Origin: Nageia nagi
Taxonomy: Eukaryota > Pinophyta
Direction of reading: 5' to 3'
NCBI GenBank assembly: GCA_050084985.1
Contig: JBITNC010000001.1
Location: 30,566,001-30,630,000, forward strand
Length of the DNA stretch: 64,000 bases
Both the position numbers and the translations under genes were made by a program. Shown piece after piece: positions 9,720 through 20,896 of the stretch. The first letter of the stretch is position 1. Each line of letters starts with the position of its first letter. Under the pieces are notes generated by a model, which did no database searches, had not been told where the DNA came from, and worked only from the letters and a program-made list of their open reading frames with translations.

Positions 9720-11120
9720 TTATCAAACATTAAAATATTATCTACTTTGAAAGGACTCCACGTCACATACATGCTAATGGCATAGAGCCTATGGAATACA
9801 GTGTTCGATAAAATAGCATGTTGTAGACAAGCATGAGTACTTAGTAAAATGTAGAACTTATTTTCAAAATACTTTGATTGCGAAAATTCAAAAAGTTTAT
9901 GTTTGATCATAATCTGGGGCAACTATGATTGTCCATGACCCAAAGCAAATCATTTGCCTCTACCATAAACCAACAAAATCAAGATTTAAAATATTCGTAC
10001 ATAAGTTAATAAACTCAAGTGTATGAATCTTGACTTAACCACTTACCAACCTCAAGTATATTATCACCCACTTATGAGTCTAGTGGTATTTGTATAAGTC
10101 TACAATGATAACATATTAGTTTGTTTGTATCTTCTTAAGATACTTGACTATGTTTTCTCACCACATCATGTATCACATAGGCATTTACGTTTATGAAAAA
10201 ATTGTATGTGATTACACACAAGTGTCAACCATTCATCATATTCATACATCATGTATATGTACTCGTGGGAATAAGTCAAAACAAAAAACAAGATAACCAA
10301 ATAAACATGTGAAATCGATCATAAATAATTTCATCATGAATCCTTGATAGGACAAACACCATTTATTGTTTATGATCTTATAATGAATCATGAACTCCAT
10401 AGTTCAAATCATATGTCATGTTATGCATGTTTAGTCATCACTTATTGTTATACATATTCAAGAAACCCTAGTCATCAAAAAACATGATTCCAATGATTTT
10501 TGCAAAACCTACCTTTCTAAAGTAATAACATAATAATCAAAATTTAAATTAGTGCACACAAAGGGGACTTCATGTCATATACTTGACTCGGCTCCATACA
10601 TTCCTCGAAATAAACACAAGACACCCATGTAATGATATATGGAAACAAGCCTTTAGTACCTATTTGGTGTACAACCAATGTGTGTTCAAAACACTTTAAT
10701 TGCAAAGCTCATAAAATCATACCTGGATAACTGGGATAAATACAACTTCCCATGACCTAAAATCAAACCTTATGTTCACCTATAAATGATTGAAACAATA
10801 AGGTTAGAATCATTCGTACATTCATCTTACTTGTTCACTAGCTAATATGTATTAGTTTTTTAACAGTCTATCATCATCATCACTAACATCATTAGTCAAT
10901 TCAAAAGGGGCCATAATGCTAAGAAAAGCACCACAATCACATAGTAAGCTCATGATCACATAGTAAGAACATGGCTACATTTCTTTTAAAATATGCCCAA
11001 AACATTGTTAATTAGAAAATTGAAAGTTATATGTCTACTCACGGTTAAGGTAATTAGGATTGCCTATAACCTAAAATAAGATGTTTATGCTCAATATGAT
11101 TCTAAAAGACTTATGCAAAA

Positions 11121-11159
11121 GATCATCATGAAACCCATTCTGCTAGGTCAAAAGCAGAG
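11121..11159 (+). other. Pseudoknot-like motif, copy 2
   Basis: After GAAACCC come TCTGCT, AGGT, CAAA and AGCAGA. TCTGCT and AGCAGA are exact complements (six pairs), and ACC can pair with GGT. The same arrangement is seen at 9683 and 11709. Confidence 0.45.
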
Positions 11160-11708
11160 AAAAATAAAAGATGACTTGTATATACAAAACAAGCTTCCTA
11201 TCCCATACTCGCTTCGGCATGTGGAGACAAACTAGAGTCTTGTCACACAACTGCCATAAATAGCACACAGTATGGAGATAAACACAAGTGAAGTTTTGAT
11301 ATACAGCATCACTATCTCAAAATTGTATACATCAAATAAGCTTACCATCACATACTCACTTCGGTATGCAGAGATAAACTAGAGTCTTGTCATGCAACCA
11401 CCATAAATAGCACATAGTGTGGAGATTGACACAAGTGTAGTTTTGATGTATCACAATATCATTTTCAAAATGTATCAATTGCAAAAGTTAAAAAATCATA
11501 TTCAGCCATGACAAGGGCTATCCTCATGACAACACCAGATGATGAAATGTATATATATAATAAGTTTTGATTTAGAGAAGCTATAATTATGTCCTACTAA
11601 AAGATCTTAAGCTTTATACGAAAAAGATTTTGATGATATTTCTTAAAAATATCATTAACATTTACAAATATCAAAGAAGATAAAATGTGATGTATCATTG
11701 TTACAGGA

Positions 11709-11748
11709 GATCATCTTGAAACCCCGTTGTCGGGACAAAGGACAACAC
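11709..11748 (+). other. Pseudoknot-like motif, copy 3, with compensating changes
   Basis: After GAAACCCC come GTTGTC, GGGA, CAAAG and GACAAC. GTTGTC and GACAAC are exact complements although four of the six pairs differ from copy 2; CCC can pair with GGG. This covariation is the main reason to consider a real structure. Confidence 0.45.
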
Positions 11749-12065
11749 CATCAAAACTCATATACTAAGGGGGACTTATACGGTACATGTGCACTTAGAC
11801 ATGTAGAATGACATTGTAGAAATGTCATGCAACTGTCACACAAGCTCAACACATTGTCATACCGAAAACAGTCACTTCTGAAGTATATTCAAATTTGTTT
11901 TCAAAACTACATTAAATGTAAAATGAAAACACATTTTATCATAATTTGATAAATCAAAATTTTGATTCATTTAAGAAATTGAGTCAAAACTTATATCACA
12001 ATCAAGCAACAATGCTTCTTATTTTATATTTTTGAAATCATCAACCACATATTTTCGGTTGATAA

Positions 12066-12083
12066 TTTCAAAAAGGGGCAAAA
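12066..12083 (+). promoter_or_regulatory. Polypurine tract of element A
   Basis: TTTCAAAAAGGGGCAAAA lies directly before the TGTAGACACC start of the 3' LTR. This is the expected place of the plus-strand primer. A very similar tract precedes the D LTR. Confidence 0.82.
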
Positions 12084-12931
12084 TGTAGACACCTAAAAAT
12101 GTCCCTCTTTAACTAGTAAACATTAAACTAATCATAACTCTTTATACAAGCCTCAAATAAGCTTGAAAACTTCATTATTGGATAGCTCTCATTGAGTACA
12201 TGCAAAATGAGTGGTCACATGACCCCTTTTTGATAAAAAATGACTATTTGGTGGTCATTTTAATATTGTTATAAAATTGTTAACCAGTCGACGGTGTTCG
12301 CCTTAAAACGTCGGCATTTTGAGCTAGTCGCCGGCATTCGACCTCTAAATGTCGGTGACTCTATAACAGCCAAATAGAAGCCAAAATAGTGAGGGAAAGT
12401 TGGAATGCTTCGTTTCTCTAAGATAAGGTGGATAGAGGGGGTCAGTTACAACCTACAGTGGCTATTCACTTCCTCTTACTAGCCTTGAAACATCTCATCC
12501 AAAATCTATAAACATAAGCCAAAACAAAGCAATAGGGACCCCAATTGAACCCATTTTTGAAGTAGGGTAATGCTTCCAAAATCTTGTGAGCTTATACATT
12601 TTATTGTTTTATGCTAGTTTCATTTTAATACTTGTCATACATAGATGCTTTGATGTTATTGTCTTTTGCATGTGTGTAGGATTTATAGGTTGCTCATACC
12701 AAGGGAAGAAGCAAGCAACTCAAAAACAATGAAGATTTAATACTCTTTATTTTGGCACATAGCATTTGTAAAAGTCCCTTCTAAGGGAAAATTGTAGTTT
12801 GAACTAAGATTGAATATCATTTTGCAATTACAACATGTCTATCTATGTTATATAATTTGAGGTTCATTGAAGATTGAAGAATAATTGTATTTTATGTTAT
12901 TCTACATTCCAGCTCAATTTTCATTACAACA
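12084..12931 (+). repeat. 3' LTR of element A
   Basis: This 848-bp repeat starts TGTAGACACC and ends ACAACA; it pairs with the 5' LTR at 1-835. The CpG-rich block is at 12289-12357, where the four palindromic cores have lost different CpGs from those in the 5' copy (for example CGCCGGCA here against CGCCGGCG there). The sequence to the right is B1 RNase H on the opposite strand. Confidence 0.92.
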
Positions 12932-14660
12932 ACATTATATAGTTTCTACCAATGGTCATTCATCTTGAAATTATTCTCTAAGTTTTGTACTATCTTTTGT
13001 GGAAAACTCTACAACAAAATCTCTAACTACTTACCCTTTAATTGATTTTTGTTTCACAAACTTGAGGTCAAACTTTTGAAGTAGCATGATCCATTTTGCT
13101 TACCTTCCATTGAGGCATGGTTTTGGCATTAGATATATTAATGGTTCTTCTTGAGTAAGTACATGTGTTGTGCTATTGATCATATAATACATCAACCTCT
13201 CAATATCAAAACACTATATATTAACATCACTTCTCAATGGGTGTGTACCTGGTTTCATATTCTTTCAATGTTTTGTTAATAAAATAGATTGGTCTCTCTT
13301 TACCATCATCTTCTCTCTTTGCCAACATTACCCTAAATGCATGTTTTGTAGTTTATACATAGATCCAAAGAGGTTCTCCATGCCTATATGGAGCTAATAT
13401 TGGTGGATGTAGTAAATATTCTTTTATTCTATCAAATGGTTCTTGACACTTAACATCCCATTTAAAATTAAATTCTTTCTTAAGTAAATGAGACATAGGA
13501 CCTATCTTATATATTAATTGATAAATGAATCTTTTAATAGATTTAATCTTACCTTTGAGGCTTCTCAATTGCTTAATATTTGTATGAGACATTTCTATGA
13601 TGGCTTTAATTTTCTTTGGATCCACTTCAACTCCTCTCCTAGAGATAATGTGCCCTAAGAGTTTTCCTAATAATACCCAAATACACATTTTTGAGGTTTG
13701 ATTCTTAACTTGTACTTCTTCATCCTTTTAAATGTTATTTTTACATCCTTTACATGGTATTCTTTATTCTTTGATTTTATCAAGATATCATCTACATAGA
13801 CCTCTACTATTTTATGAATAAAGTCATGAAACATGGCTATCATTACTCTTTGATATGTGGCCCTTACATTCTTAAGACTAAATAGCATTACCTTGTAGCA
13901 AATGTTGCGCTAAGGAGTTCTAAAGGTTATTTTATGTTGATCACTTTTCTTGATTTTGATTTGATTATATCTTGAAAATCCATCCATAAATGATAACATC
14001 TCATAACTTGCCAAATTGTCAATGATCATATCTATGGGTAGTGGGAAGTCATCTTTTGAACATGCTTTATTGAGATGTTTGAAATTATTACATACTCTAA
14101 TTTCACCTATAATTTGTTTCACTAGAACTACATTGGCCATCCATTCTAAATAATCAATGGGTCTAATAAAACCAACTTCTAATAGTTTCTCAATTTCCTT
14201 CTTGACTAGTAAAGAAATTTAAAAAGGTATCTTTCTTAGTTTTTTCTTTACAAGAATTGCTCCTTTCTCAATAACCAAGTTATGTACTATAAAATTTTCA
14301 TCTAATCTAGACATATCTTTATATTACCATGAAAATAATTCAAAATAATCATGAAAAGATTGAATCAACTCATTTTGCAAAGGTTCCTCAAGGAGCTTAC
14401 CCATTTTTAAGAATTGTGGTGTCTCTTGAGAACTAATGTTTACCTCATCTATCTCTTCATTCAACCAATTCATATTTAATTTTGATATTGTGGGAAATGA
14501 AAACTCTCCCAACCATTTGATTTTATCCTCTGTAGATTCACCAAAGCAAGCATGTACATCTAGATAATGTTTGTGAGTCCTCTTTTCATTCCTAGCTGGA
14601 TATTCAATTCTAGCACCCATAGATTCTAAAAAACCATCATATTTTTAAAACAAGTATATA
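12932..14660 (-). pseudogene. B1: reverse transcriptase and RNase H of a Tat element
   Basis: Read from 14660 leftwards, several frames join into a Tat-type polymerase. A linker region ends in FHDYFELFSW (14324-14620). The fingers/palm carry NFKHLNKACSKDDFPLP and SFMDGFSRYNQ (13910-14140). The active site YVDDILIKSK is intact at 13787-13798 and onward. A GHIISRRGVEVDPKKIKAI segment follows (13353-13688), with SLKGKIKSIKRFIYQL leading into RNase H. The RNase H part continues in other frames to about 13200 with an IYF-NKTLKEYE-RYTPIEK-like stretch. Frameshifts and stops disrupt it, so it is inactive. It is cut at 12932 by insertion of element A, and the remaining pol must lie left of the window. 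Confidence 0.82.
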
Positions 14661-14989
14661 TCATGTATTGCATATTCATCATCTATTTGATATTTAATAA
14701 CAAAATAATTTTTATTTTATCTTATCCATTCATCTTCTTATGTAAATAATGGATGACTAACCTAACCATTGTGACCATCTCCATGATATGGAATGATGCA
14801 ACATTTGTTTTCCTCTATGATTTTCTCTAAAGAGGATCACCAATGGCATTTATGGAGCCTAGAGGAGTGTGGGTGGTCCTTTTCTAGAGCCTCCTACTAT
14901 CCATCCAAGTCTCTCTTTGAACTAATGTTATTGATGTCCATGATGGTGTAAAAACCAAACCTGATATACCTAACATTAATTCTCTATGA

Positions 14990-16095
14990 TGCTTTTCTAT
15001 CTTCCACATCATATGGAACAAATATCTCAAGGAGAATATAATTGCACTACTTGGCTATTTTCCATCTACTTCTACCTTGTAAACATTTTCTTTAGAACAA
15101 AACTTGAAACATCTATGCAAAGTGGATGCTACTCCTTCCATATCATCTATCCAAGGTCTCCAAAGAATGAAGTTAAAAGAAGGTTTTCCATATATAATGT
15201 AGAAGAGTGTTGGAAGTACCTTGTTTCCTACTCTGATTAGAAGTGTGATGATTCTTTTACATTTCTTTGGAACACCATCAAACCCCTTAACTCTCATGGT
15301 AGGCTTTTCTCTTAGAGGTAATAAATCTAGATTAAATTATGAAAGCAAGTGAGTGGTGATAATATTCAAAGCTACCCCACCATCTATCAACGATCTCTTA
15401 ACTATATTTCCAAAGGCACTTACTTCAGTAAACAATGGTGGATGTAACTAGGTCACATCCTTGCTAGGCCATTCACTAGGATGAAAAGTGATAACATATC
15501 CTTTAATCCATATTTCTACCTTTTCTACAAAAGTAGTGATTGAGATGTTCCTAACTATCTAACAATTATTGAAAATTTGATTTATCATTTCTCTATAAGG
15601 TTCTAAAATTTGAAGCAATTCAAACAAACTAACCTTGGCTTATGTATTATTGAGTTGATCAATGAGGTCAAAACTTCTTGAGTCTTTAGGAAGCTCTTTT
15701 TCACATGTGATAGGATTTGTTGCTACTCTTGATCTTACTCTTGTAAGTGTTGCATATACTTCTTCATGGAAAATTACATTGATATGTTTCTCTTCCCTAT
15801 ATCTTTAACCTTGCTAGGACACACATATAATACATATTCTATGAGCTTTTGTATTTTATATCTTAGACCTCTACACCCATTAGTGCCATGACCCTTGGTT
15901 TGACGATATTAATAGTATCTATCTTCTTTGTACCATGCTAGCATCTTTGTTGACTCATCTTCCTTCCGCTTAGGTAAAGGATGCAATAGTCCCCTTACCA
16001 TTAGATATTTTAATATAAACTTGGGAGGTATAAGAAACTTTATGAATTTCCTTTATTTCTTTTCATCTACCTTTTCTACCACATGAATGGATTCT
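14990..16095 (-). pseudogene. B1: gag end, zinc knuckle and protease of a Tat element
   Basis: On the minus strand, a His/Cys knuckle of the Tat kind is visible near 15880-15920 (a GHGTNGCRGLRYKIQ stretch), after Gag-like KFI-PPKFI-YL sequence (about 15990-16070). A protease remnant follows at 15055-15297, ending WRPWIDDMEGVASTLHRCFK, the same tail as in element A. The catalytic Asp region (about 15350-15420) is degraded. Stops and frameshifts are frequent. The order gag-protease-polymerase reads leftwards into the reverse transcriptase at 14660-13353, so all this belongs to one minus-strand element. Its 5' part is missing: homology ends at about 16095, where B2 begins on the other strand. 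Confidence 0.68.
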
Positions 16096-16099
16096 TTGG

Positions 16100-17040
16100 C
16101 TATAACCAAATATTGATAACCCTACTAACCAACATAAAATAACTTTTAATACCCCTTGGGGTAATTGTTTTTAGAATATTATGCCTTTTGAACTTAAAAA
16201 TGTAGGAGCTACATATCAAAGATAAATGGTCACTATATTTCATGAGCACATTCACAAGACTATGGAGGCATATATTGATGATATTCTAGTCAAGTCAAAA
16301 CAAGCACACGATCATCTACAAGCATTTCAAGAGGTATTCACCATTTTGCAAAGGTGCAAATTAAGACTTAATTCAGGAATAAAAATGGACCCTAAGAAGG
16401 TTAAAGCCATTGTTAGTATGCATCCACCCAAAAACTTAAGATAATTAAGAAGCCTCTAAGGTAAAATAAATTTAGTTAGAAAATTCATTTCATAACTTGG
16501 AGATAAGTGTAGGGTATTCACCCATTTTCTCAAAAAGGATGTCAAGTTTGTATGGGATGATAATTTTCAAAAAGCATTTGAGGATATCAAATAATATTTG
16601 TTCAATCCTCCTATCCTAGTGCCCATGGATTTTTCAAAACCTAATTTCTTATATATCTCAACCACATTATAAGCATTATGCACAATGCTTTGCCAAAAAG
16701 ATACAAAAAATAAGGAAAGAGCCATCTATTATCTTAGCAAAACATTGAAAAAATATGAGAATAGATACACTCCTATGGAAAAAAATTGCTATGGTATTGT
16801 CTTCACTACTAAAAAATTGAAGCATTATTTATTATATTGCACTGCATTTCTTGTTATTCCTATTAACCCATGAAATACCTTGTGTCTAAGTAGCATTTAT
16901 TAGGTAGAATTTTAAAATTGATAATATTGTTACAAGAATTTGACATCAATGTTGTAAAGCAAAAATCTATCAAAGGCCAAGTAATCATAGATTTGATAAT
17001 TGATTTCCCTCAATACAAGGAGGCAATTATCCATAAAGAA
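16100..17040 (+). pseudogene. B2: reverse transcriptase and RNase H of a Tat element
   Basis: The relic begins abruptly inside the palm domain with a GYNQI stretch and a HKITFNTPWG segment (about 16105-16170, with a frameshift), then MPFELKNVGATYQR. The active-site motif is YIDDILVKSK (16271-16300). The connection (MDPKKVKAIVSMHPP) and a RNase H segment (about 16680-16870: RAIYYLSKTLKKYENRYTPM) follow. Several in-frame stops make it inactive. The fingers domain, protease and gag are absent, so B2 is cut at its 5' side where it meets B1. Confidence 0.82.
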
Positions 17041-17149
17041 TTTCTAGATGAATATCAAGGTGACCCACATCACCAGTAGCATGCAAACCTATTAGAGGTC
17101 CATTAGAGGCATGACTTTAATGATATCTCAATCCCTAATGATTACATAT

Positions 17150-17610
17150 GCCTTACAAAATATGAGCCCACTATTTGGACCCTATATTTTGATGGATCAA
17201 AATGTTCCCATGGAGTAGGAGCAAGTATTATCTTGTTATCTCCTACAAATGAGGTAATCCCTATTGATTACAAACTTGATTTTGATTATACAAACAATAT
17301 GGTTGAATATGAGGCACTGATATTAGGATTCAAAGCTATTATAAAATTGAAAATAAAAAATATAGAGATGTATGGGGATTTAAAGCTTATTATCAATCAA
17401 GTGCAAGATTTATTTGATACTAAGGATGAAAATTTAAATCATTATAGACTTTTGGTGATTGATTTATTGGATCAATTTGATAGATACACTATTCAAAATA
17501 TTTTAAGAACTAATAACATGTATGCAGATGCAATGGAAAGTGCAACCTCTCTAGCACCAATTTAGATTAAGGATGAAGAGGCCATCCATATAATTCATAA
17601 GTTAAGCTAT
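17150..17610 (+). pseudogene. B2: second (archaeal-type) RNase H domain
   Basis: TLYFDGSKCSHGVGASII (from 17176) opens an RNase H fold with its first Asp. MVEYEALILG supplies the Glu region, and MYGDLKLIINQV the next Asp. It is nearly open from 17233 to 17565. A second RNase H of this type behind the first is diagnostic of the Tat branch of Ty3/Gypsy. It ends close to the integrase linker. Confidence 0.8.
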
Positions 17611-17619
17611 CCTTCTTAC

Positions 17620-18945
17620 ATGGATCATATGGATGAGATTCAAGCTTGTCTTACTATTAAAGAGAATGATTTTTATAATTGGTACTTTGATATCTACAAT
17701 TATTTGAAAAATCAAATAATTCCTCAGAATTTTGATAGAAATGAAAGAGTGAGATTGAAAAGAACTATAGTAAGATATGTGATCATTGTGGAAGTCTTAT
17801 ATAGAAGGCCCTTTGATGGTGCATTACTGATATGTTTGACATAAGATGAGATAGCTACTTCCTTACAACAAGCTCATGATAGTTTATGTGGTGGTCACTT
17901 CCATACAAAAGCACTACACACTAAAATCTTAAGGATTGTATACTATTGGCCTACTATGGAAGAGGATTGTAAAGATCATGTAAAAATTTGTTTATAATAC
18001 TAAAAACATGCAAAATTAGAAAAAAAACCTACCCAGGAATTACATTATATTATTTCTCCATGGCCATTTGCTACTTGGGACATAGATTTGATTAGCAAGA
18101 TTAATCCTAGGACAAAACTTTGTCATCATAGCTATAGAATTTACCACCAAGTAGGTGGAATATATTCCAATGAAATTAGTCACTCAAGCTACATTCATTG
18201 CCTTTCTCACTAAAAATATCATCACAAGGTTTGGTTTACCACAAAGATTGATCATAGAAAATGGACTAAATTTCAAAGGTAAAGACATGAAAGCATATTG
18301 TAAGAAATTTTACATTACACAAACCTTTTCTTTCATCTACTATTCTCAAGCAAATGGTTAAGCTAAAGCTATAAATAAGACACTCAAGAGTATACTTGCC
18401 AAAATATGGGATAGATATAAGAGAGATTGGCATTTGCAATTTACATATGCATTATGGGCATATAGAACAAGTGTCTATACAGCCACTAGGGCAACAACAT
18501 TCTCATTAGTGTAAGGAGATGAGGCCATTATCCCACTTGAGTTTGAGATTCCCTCCCTTAAGATTTTCTTACAAGGTGACATATCCAATGAAGATGCAAG
18601 AAAAGCAAGGTTGCAATAGATAGAATCACTAGCTAAGAAGAGGATTAGAGCTATTGAACATCAAAAGGTATACCATGCAAAACTTAATAGAGCATTTGGA
18701 AAGAAAATCAAAGCAAAGGAGTTCAAGGTAGGGGATTTAGTGTTGAAATAAAACATCAATAAAATAACAACAAATGATGAAGCAAAAGGTAAATTTTAAC
18801 CCAATTTTCTTGGACCATATGTTGTAATTGAAGCAACAGGATCATGTGCATATATATTATCATCCATGGATGGTAAAGAAGAATAAAATACATTTAATGC
18901 TATCTTAAATGCTTCTATGCTTAGAGATGATAGCTCCATGGTGCT
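17620..18945 (+). pseudogene. B2: integrase of a Tat element
   Basis: After a linker ending in LYRRPFDGALL (about 17800), an HHCC zinc-binding domain spans about 17850-18000 (QQAHDSLCGGHFHTK and a degraded C-C pair). The catalytic core starts at PWPFATWDIDLI (about 18058) with the first Asp. The second position reads IIENG where DNG is usual. The distal region has AKAINKTLKSIL, where the catalytic Glu is no longer evident. The C-terminal part includes KVYHAKLNRAFGKKIK, KEFKVGDLVL and FLGPYVV. Stops are present, including one in GPY-upstream sequence. An active integrase would join element DNA to the chromosome; this copy cannot. Confidence 0.82.
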
Positions 18946-20276
18946 AGTGGTGTGCACTGCAAGCAACCCATCAATAGTGTAAAAAATATGAGAAGTATTA
19001 TCTCCTCTTTTGGAGTTCAGTCTACATTCTATATTACATTTATCACAAGCTCTAAACCATAATGTTCTCCTCCATGCATTATTAACTCATGACTATTACT
19101 CATTTAATAACATGGTTAATTTAGGCTTTAGCATGTGTGGCATGCTTCACACATGTGAGAAACCTACACCCCTTCCTCCTTTATAGCATAAATTAGAGGC
19201 ATCTCATCTTTAGTTGCAAGCATGGTACAACAATAAATATTAAATAATAGAAGGTAAAATAATTTTATTTTTGTAAAATTAAAGGATTTATATGCTACCA
19301 ATGGCATGCATTATCAATATGATGCAAATGATATGCAAAATATAAAAAAAATTATAGTCTAATGTCTATACACCATGGACATAAAATGCAAGATTATCGA
19401 TTTCCAATGACATGGATAGTTATAATTCACTCACTTAAAAGTAAATCAATGATGCACCCATGAGAAATTTGTTGATATTGGATCATCTCCAATGAATGAT
19501 ACAACATATTATGTATCTATATGATTTTTTCTTTAAACCAATCTAAAGCATAATATCTTTAGATAATATATATAAAATGTATGATTGTTGATAGCCATAT
19601 ATATAGCTAGTGATAGTACACTCACTTAAAAGAAAAATTGATGATGCAACCATAAGTAGATTGGTGACATTGACTCATCAAAAATGGATGACACAACTCA
19701 CTATGCATACAACCCATTTTTATGACTAACACTTCTTAATAGGTATCTACATCCCAAAGAGAAGAAGAAACTATAGATAATTCCATGCCACCAATAATGT
19801 ACGCACACCATTCCCTACAACATTAATGGCATACGTTTCATCACCATTTCATTTTAGTAAAAATAGATTCTCTTTGTTTCAAGGCATGGACATAAGTGCA
19901 AATGGTTCATGAGTATCAAAAATAATGAAACTATTAGATTCATGATTGAATTAGTACAAGGGGAAAAATCACATCTTCCATCTCTAAAGCTAGATTTGGG
20001 ACCATACAGCTACATCATCATAGTCATTTCCATCATCCACACAACATCATTCATAAAGAGAGACTCTTCATCATAGTTTTGCCTTGGATACACAATTCAA
20101 GGACCCTTCCTAGGGCATCCAAGTTGAAAGAGGGTAGCAAGGGATCCTCATCATCAATAAAAACAATAAGAGGCAATGTAGAAAAGAGTTCAAAGTTTTC
20201 AAAAACATTTCTCCTAAACTTCTTCTTTAGACATGTAATTTTATTGCTTCAATCACACTTCCAAAGAGGAGCAAAA
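18946..20276 (+). other. B2 3' non-coding zone with a tandem duplication of about 195 bp
   Basis: Two related blocks (about 19362-19520 and 19558-19712) share CACTCACTTAAAAG, ATGATGCA-CCAT and GGATGACACAACTCA-like segments. No coding motif is seen. A purine-rich stretch ending in AAAGAGGAGCAAAA (about 20262-20276) is the polypurine tract before the LTR. Confidence 0.65.
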
Positions 20277-20896
20277 TGTAGATGCCTAAATGTGAATTAT
20301 TAATTATTAAATAATTCATTTTAGAGCATCAATGATGTATTATATAAAAAGGGGGTAAATAATATCCAAATTCATGTCAAAGCTATGTAATATGTCTAGT
20401 GGACCCTTGTGGAATGTACAAGAGGTCAAAAATATCAAAGTAATCTAAACTTGTATCATATATAAAGGCATCAATTGATGACCATATACCTTATGAGAAA
20501 AAAATATAAGAATGAATCTAAAGAGATTATAGAACATGTTGCATCACTCTATTATGTGCAAATATTATTTGTAAGTCAAATATTATATTTTCTATTTGAT
20601 GATTCTTTCATTTGCTTATCATTGCATTCTTGATTGCATCTATTATACTGCTTATTTTAGATAGCTAGCATTGTATCTCTTTTAGGGTGCCAACATCGTG
20701 CAATTGAATGAATGTATGCTTGTCTTTTGTGTATGTTTCATATAATGAAATGAATATATGATCTAATTAAACATAATTATCTTTGTGTTATTCATTATTT
20801 CCATATTTTAGATATATGTGATAATAAGAAACAAGTAGACTAATAGTGCACTAGTTAACCCCCATAAACAATTATATGCATTATTTTGGGTCTACA
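20277..20896 (+). repeat. 3' LTR of B2
   Basis: A 620-bp unit starts TGTAGATGCC right after a polypurine tract and ends GGGTCTACA, the inverted counterpart of its start. A TATA-like TATATAAAAAGGGGG is at about 20341. No second copy is present in the window because the 5' half of B2 is missing, so the right boundary rests on the inverted termini and on the start of C gag sequence immediately after. Confidence 0.75.

Larger units (their letters stand above)
9449..12065 (+). repeat. 3' non-coding zone of A, part 2: diverged repeat modules
   Basis: At least three modules of roughly 400-600 bp recur (starting near 9640, 11100 and 11690), with a weaker fourth near 10470. Each opens with GATCATCNTGAAACCC and a short complementary motif, then a GGACTTCATGTCACATAC-like segment, then CAAAACACTTTAATTGCAAA and AAAATCAT. 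Inside the third, a 90-base block (11208-11300) is repeated at 11347-11443. The zone is shared with D (minus strand, 29.55-30.5 kb). It encodes nothing recognisable and resembles the long repetitive 3' regions known from Tat elements. Confidence 0.72.
1..12931 (+). mobile_element. Element A: Tat/Ogre-like LTR retrotransposon with gag-pro but no pol
   Basis: A long terminal repeat pair (1-835 and 12084-12931) encloses a primer-binding region, a 1.9-kb leader, an extra acidic ORF, gag, an aspartic protease and about 5.4 kb of non-coding DNA ending in a polypurine tract. The upstream ORF, the H-rich zinc knuckles and the LGRPWI-type protease tail are hallmarks of the Tat/Ogre branch of Ty3/Gypsy. 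No reverse transcriptase, RNase H or integrase motif was found between 6660 and 12083 on either strand, so this copy cannot move by itself; it would depend on enzymes from relatives such as B2, C or F. Its 3' LTR abuts the RNase H region of minus-strand B1, so A inserted into B1. The left target site lies outside the window, so the target duplication cannot be tested. Confidence 0.88.
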
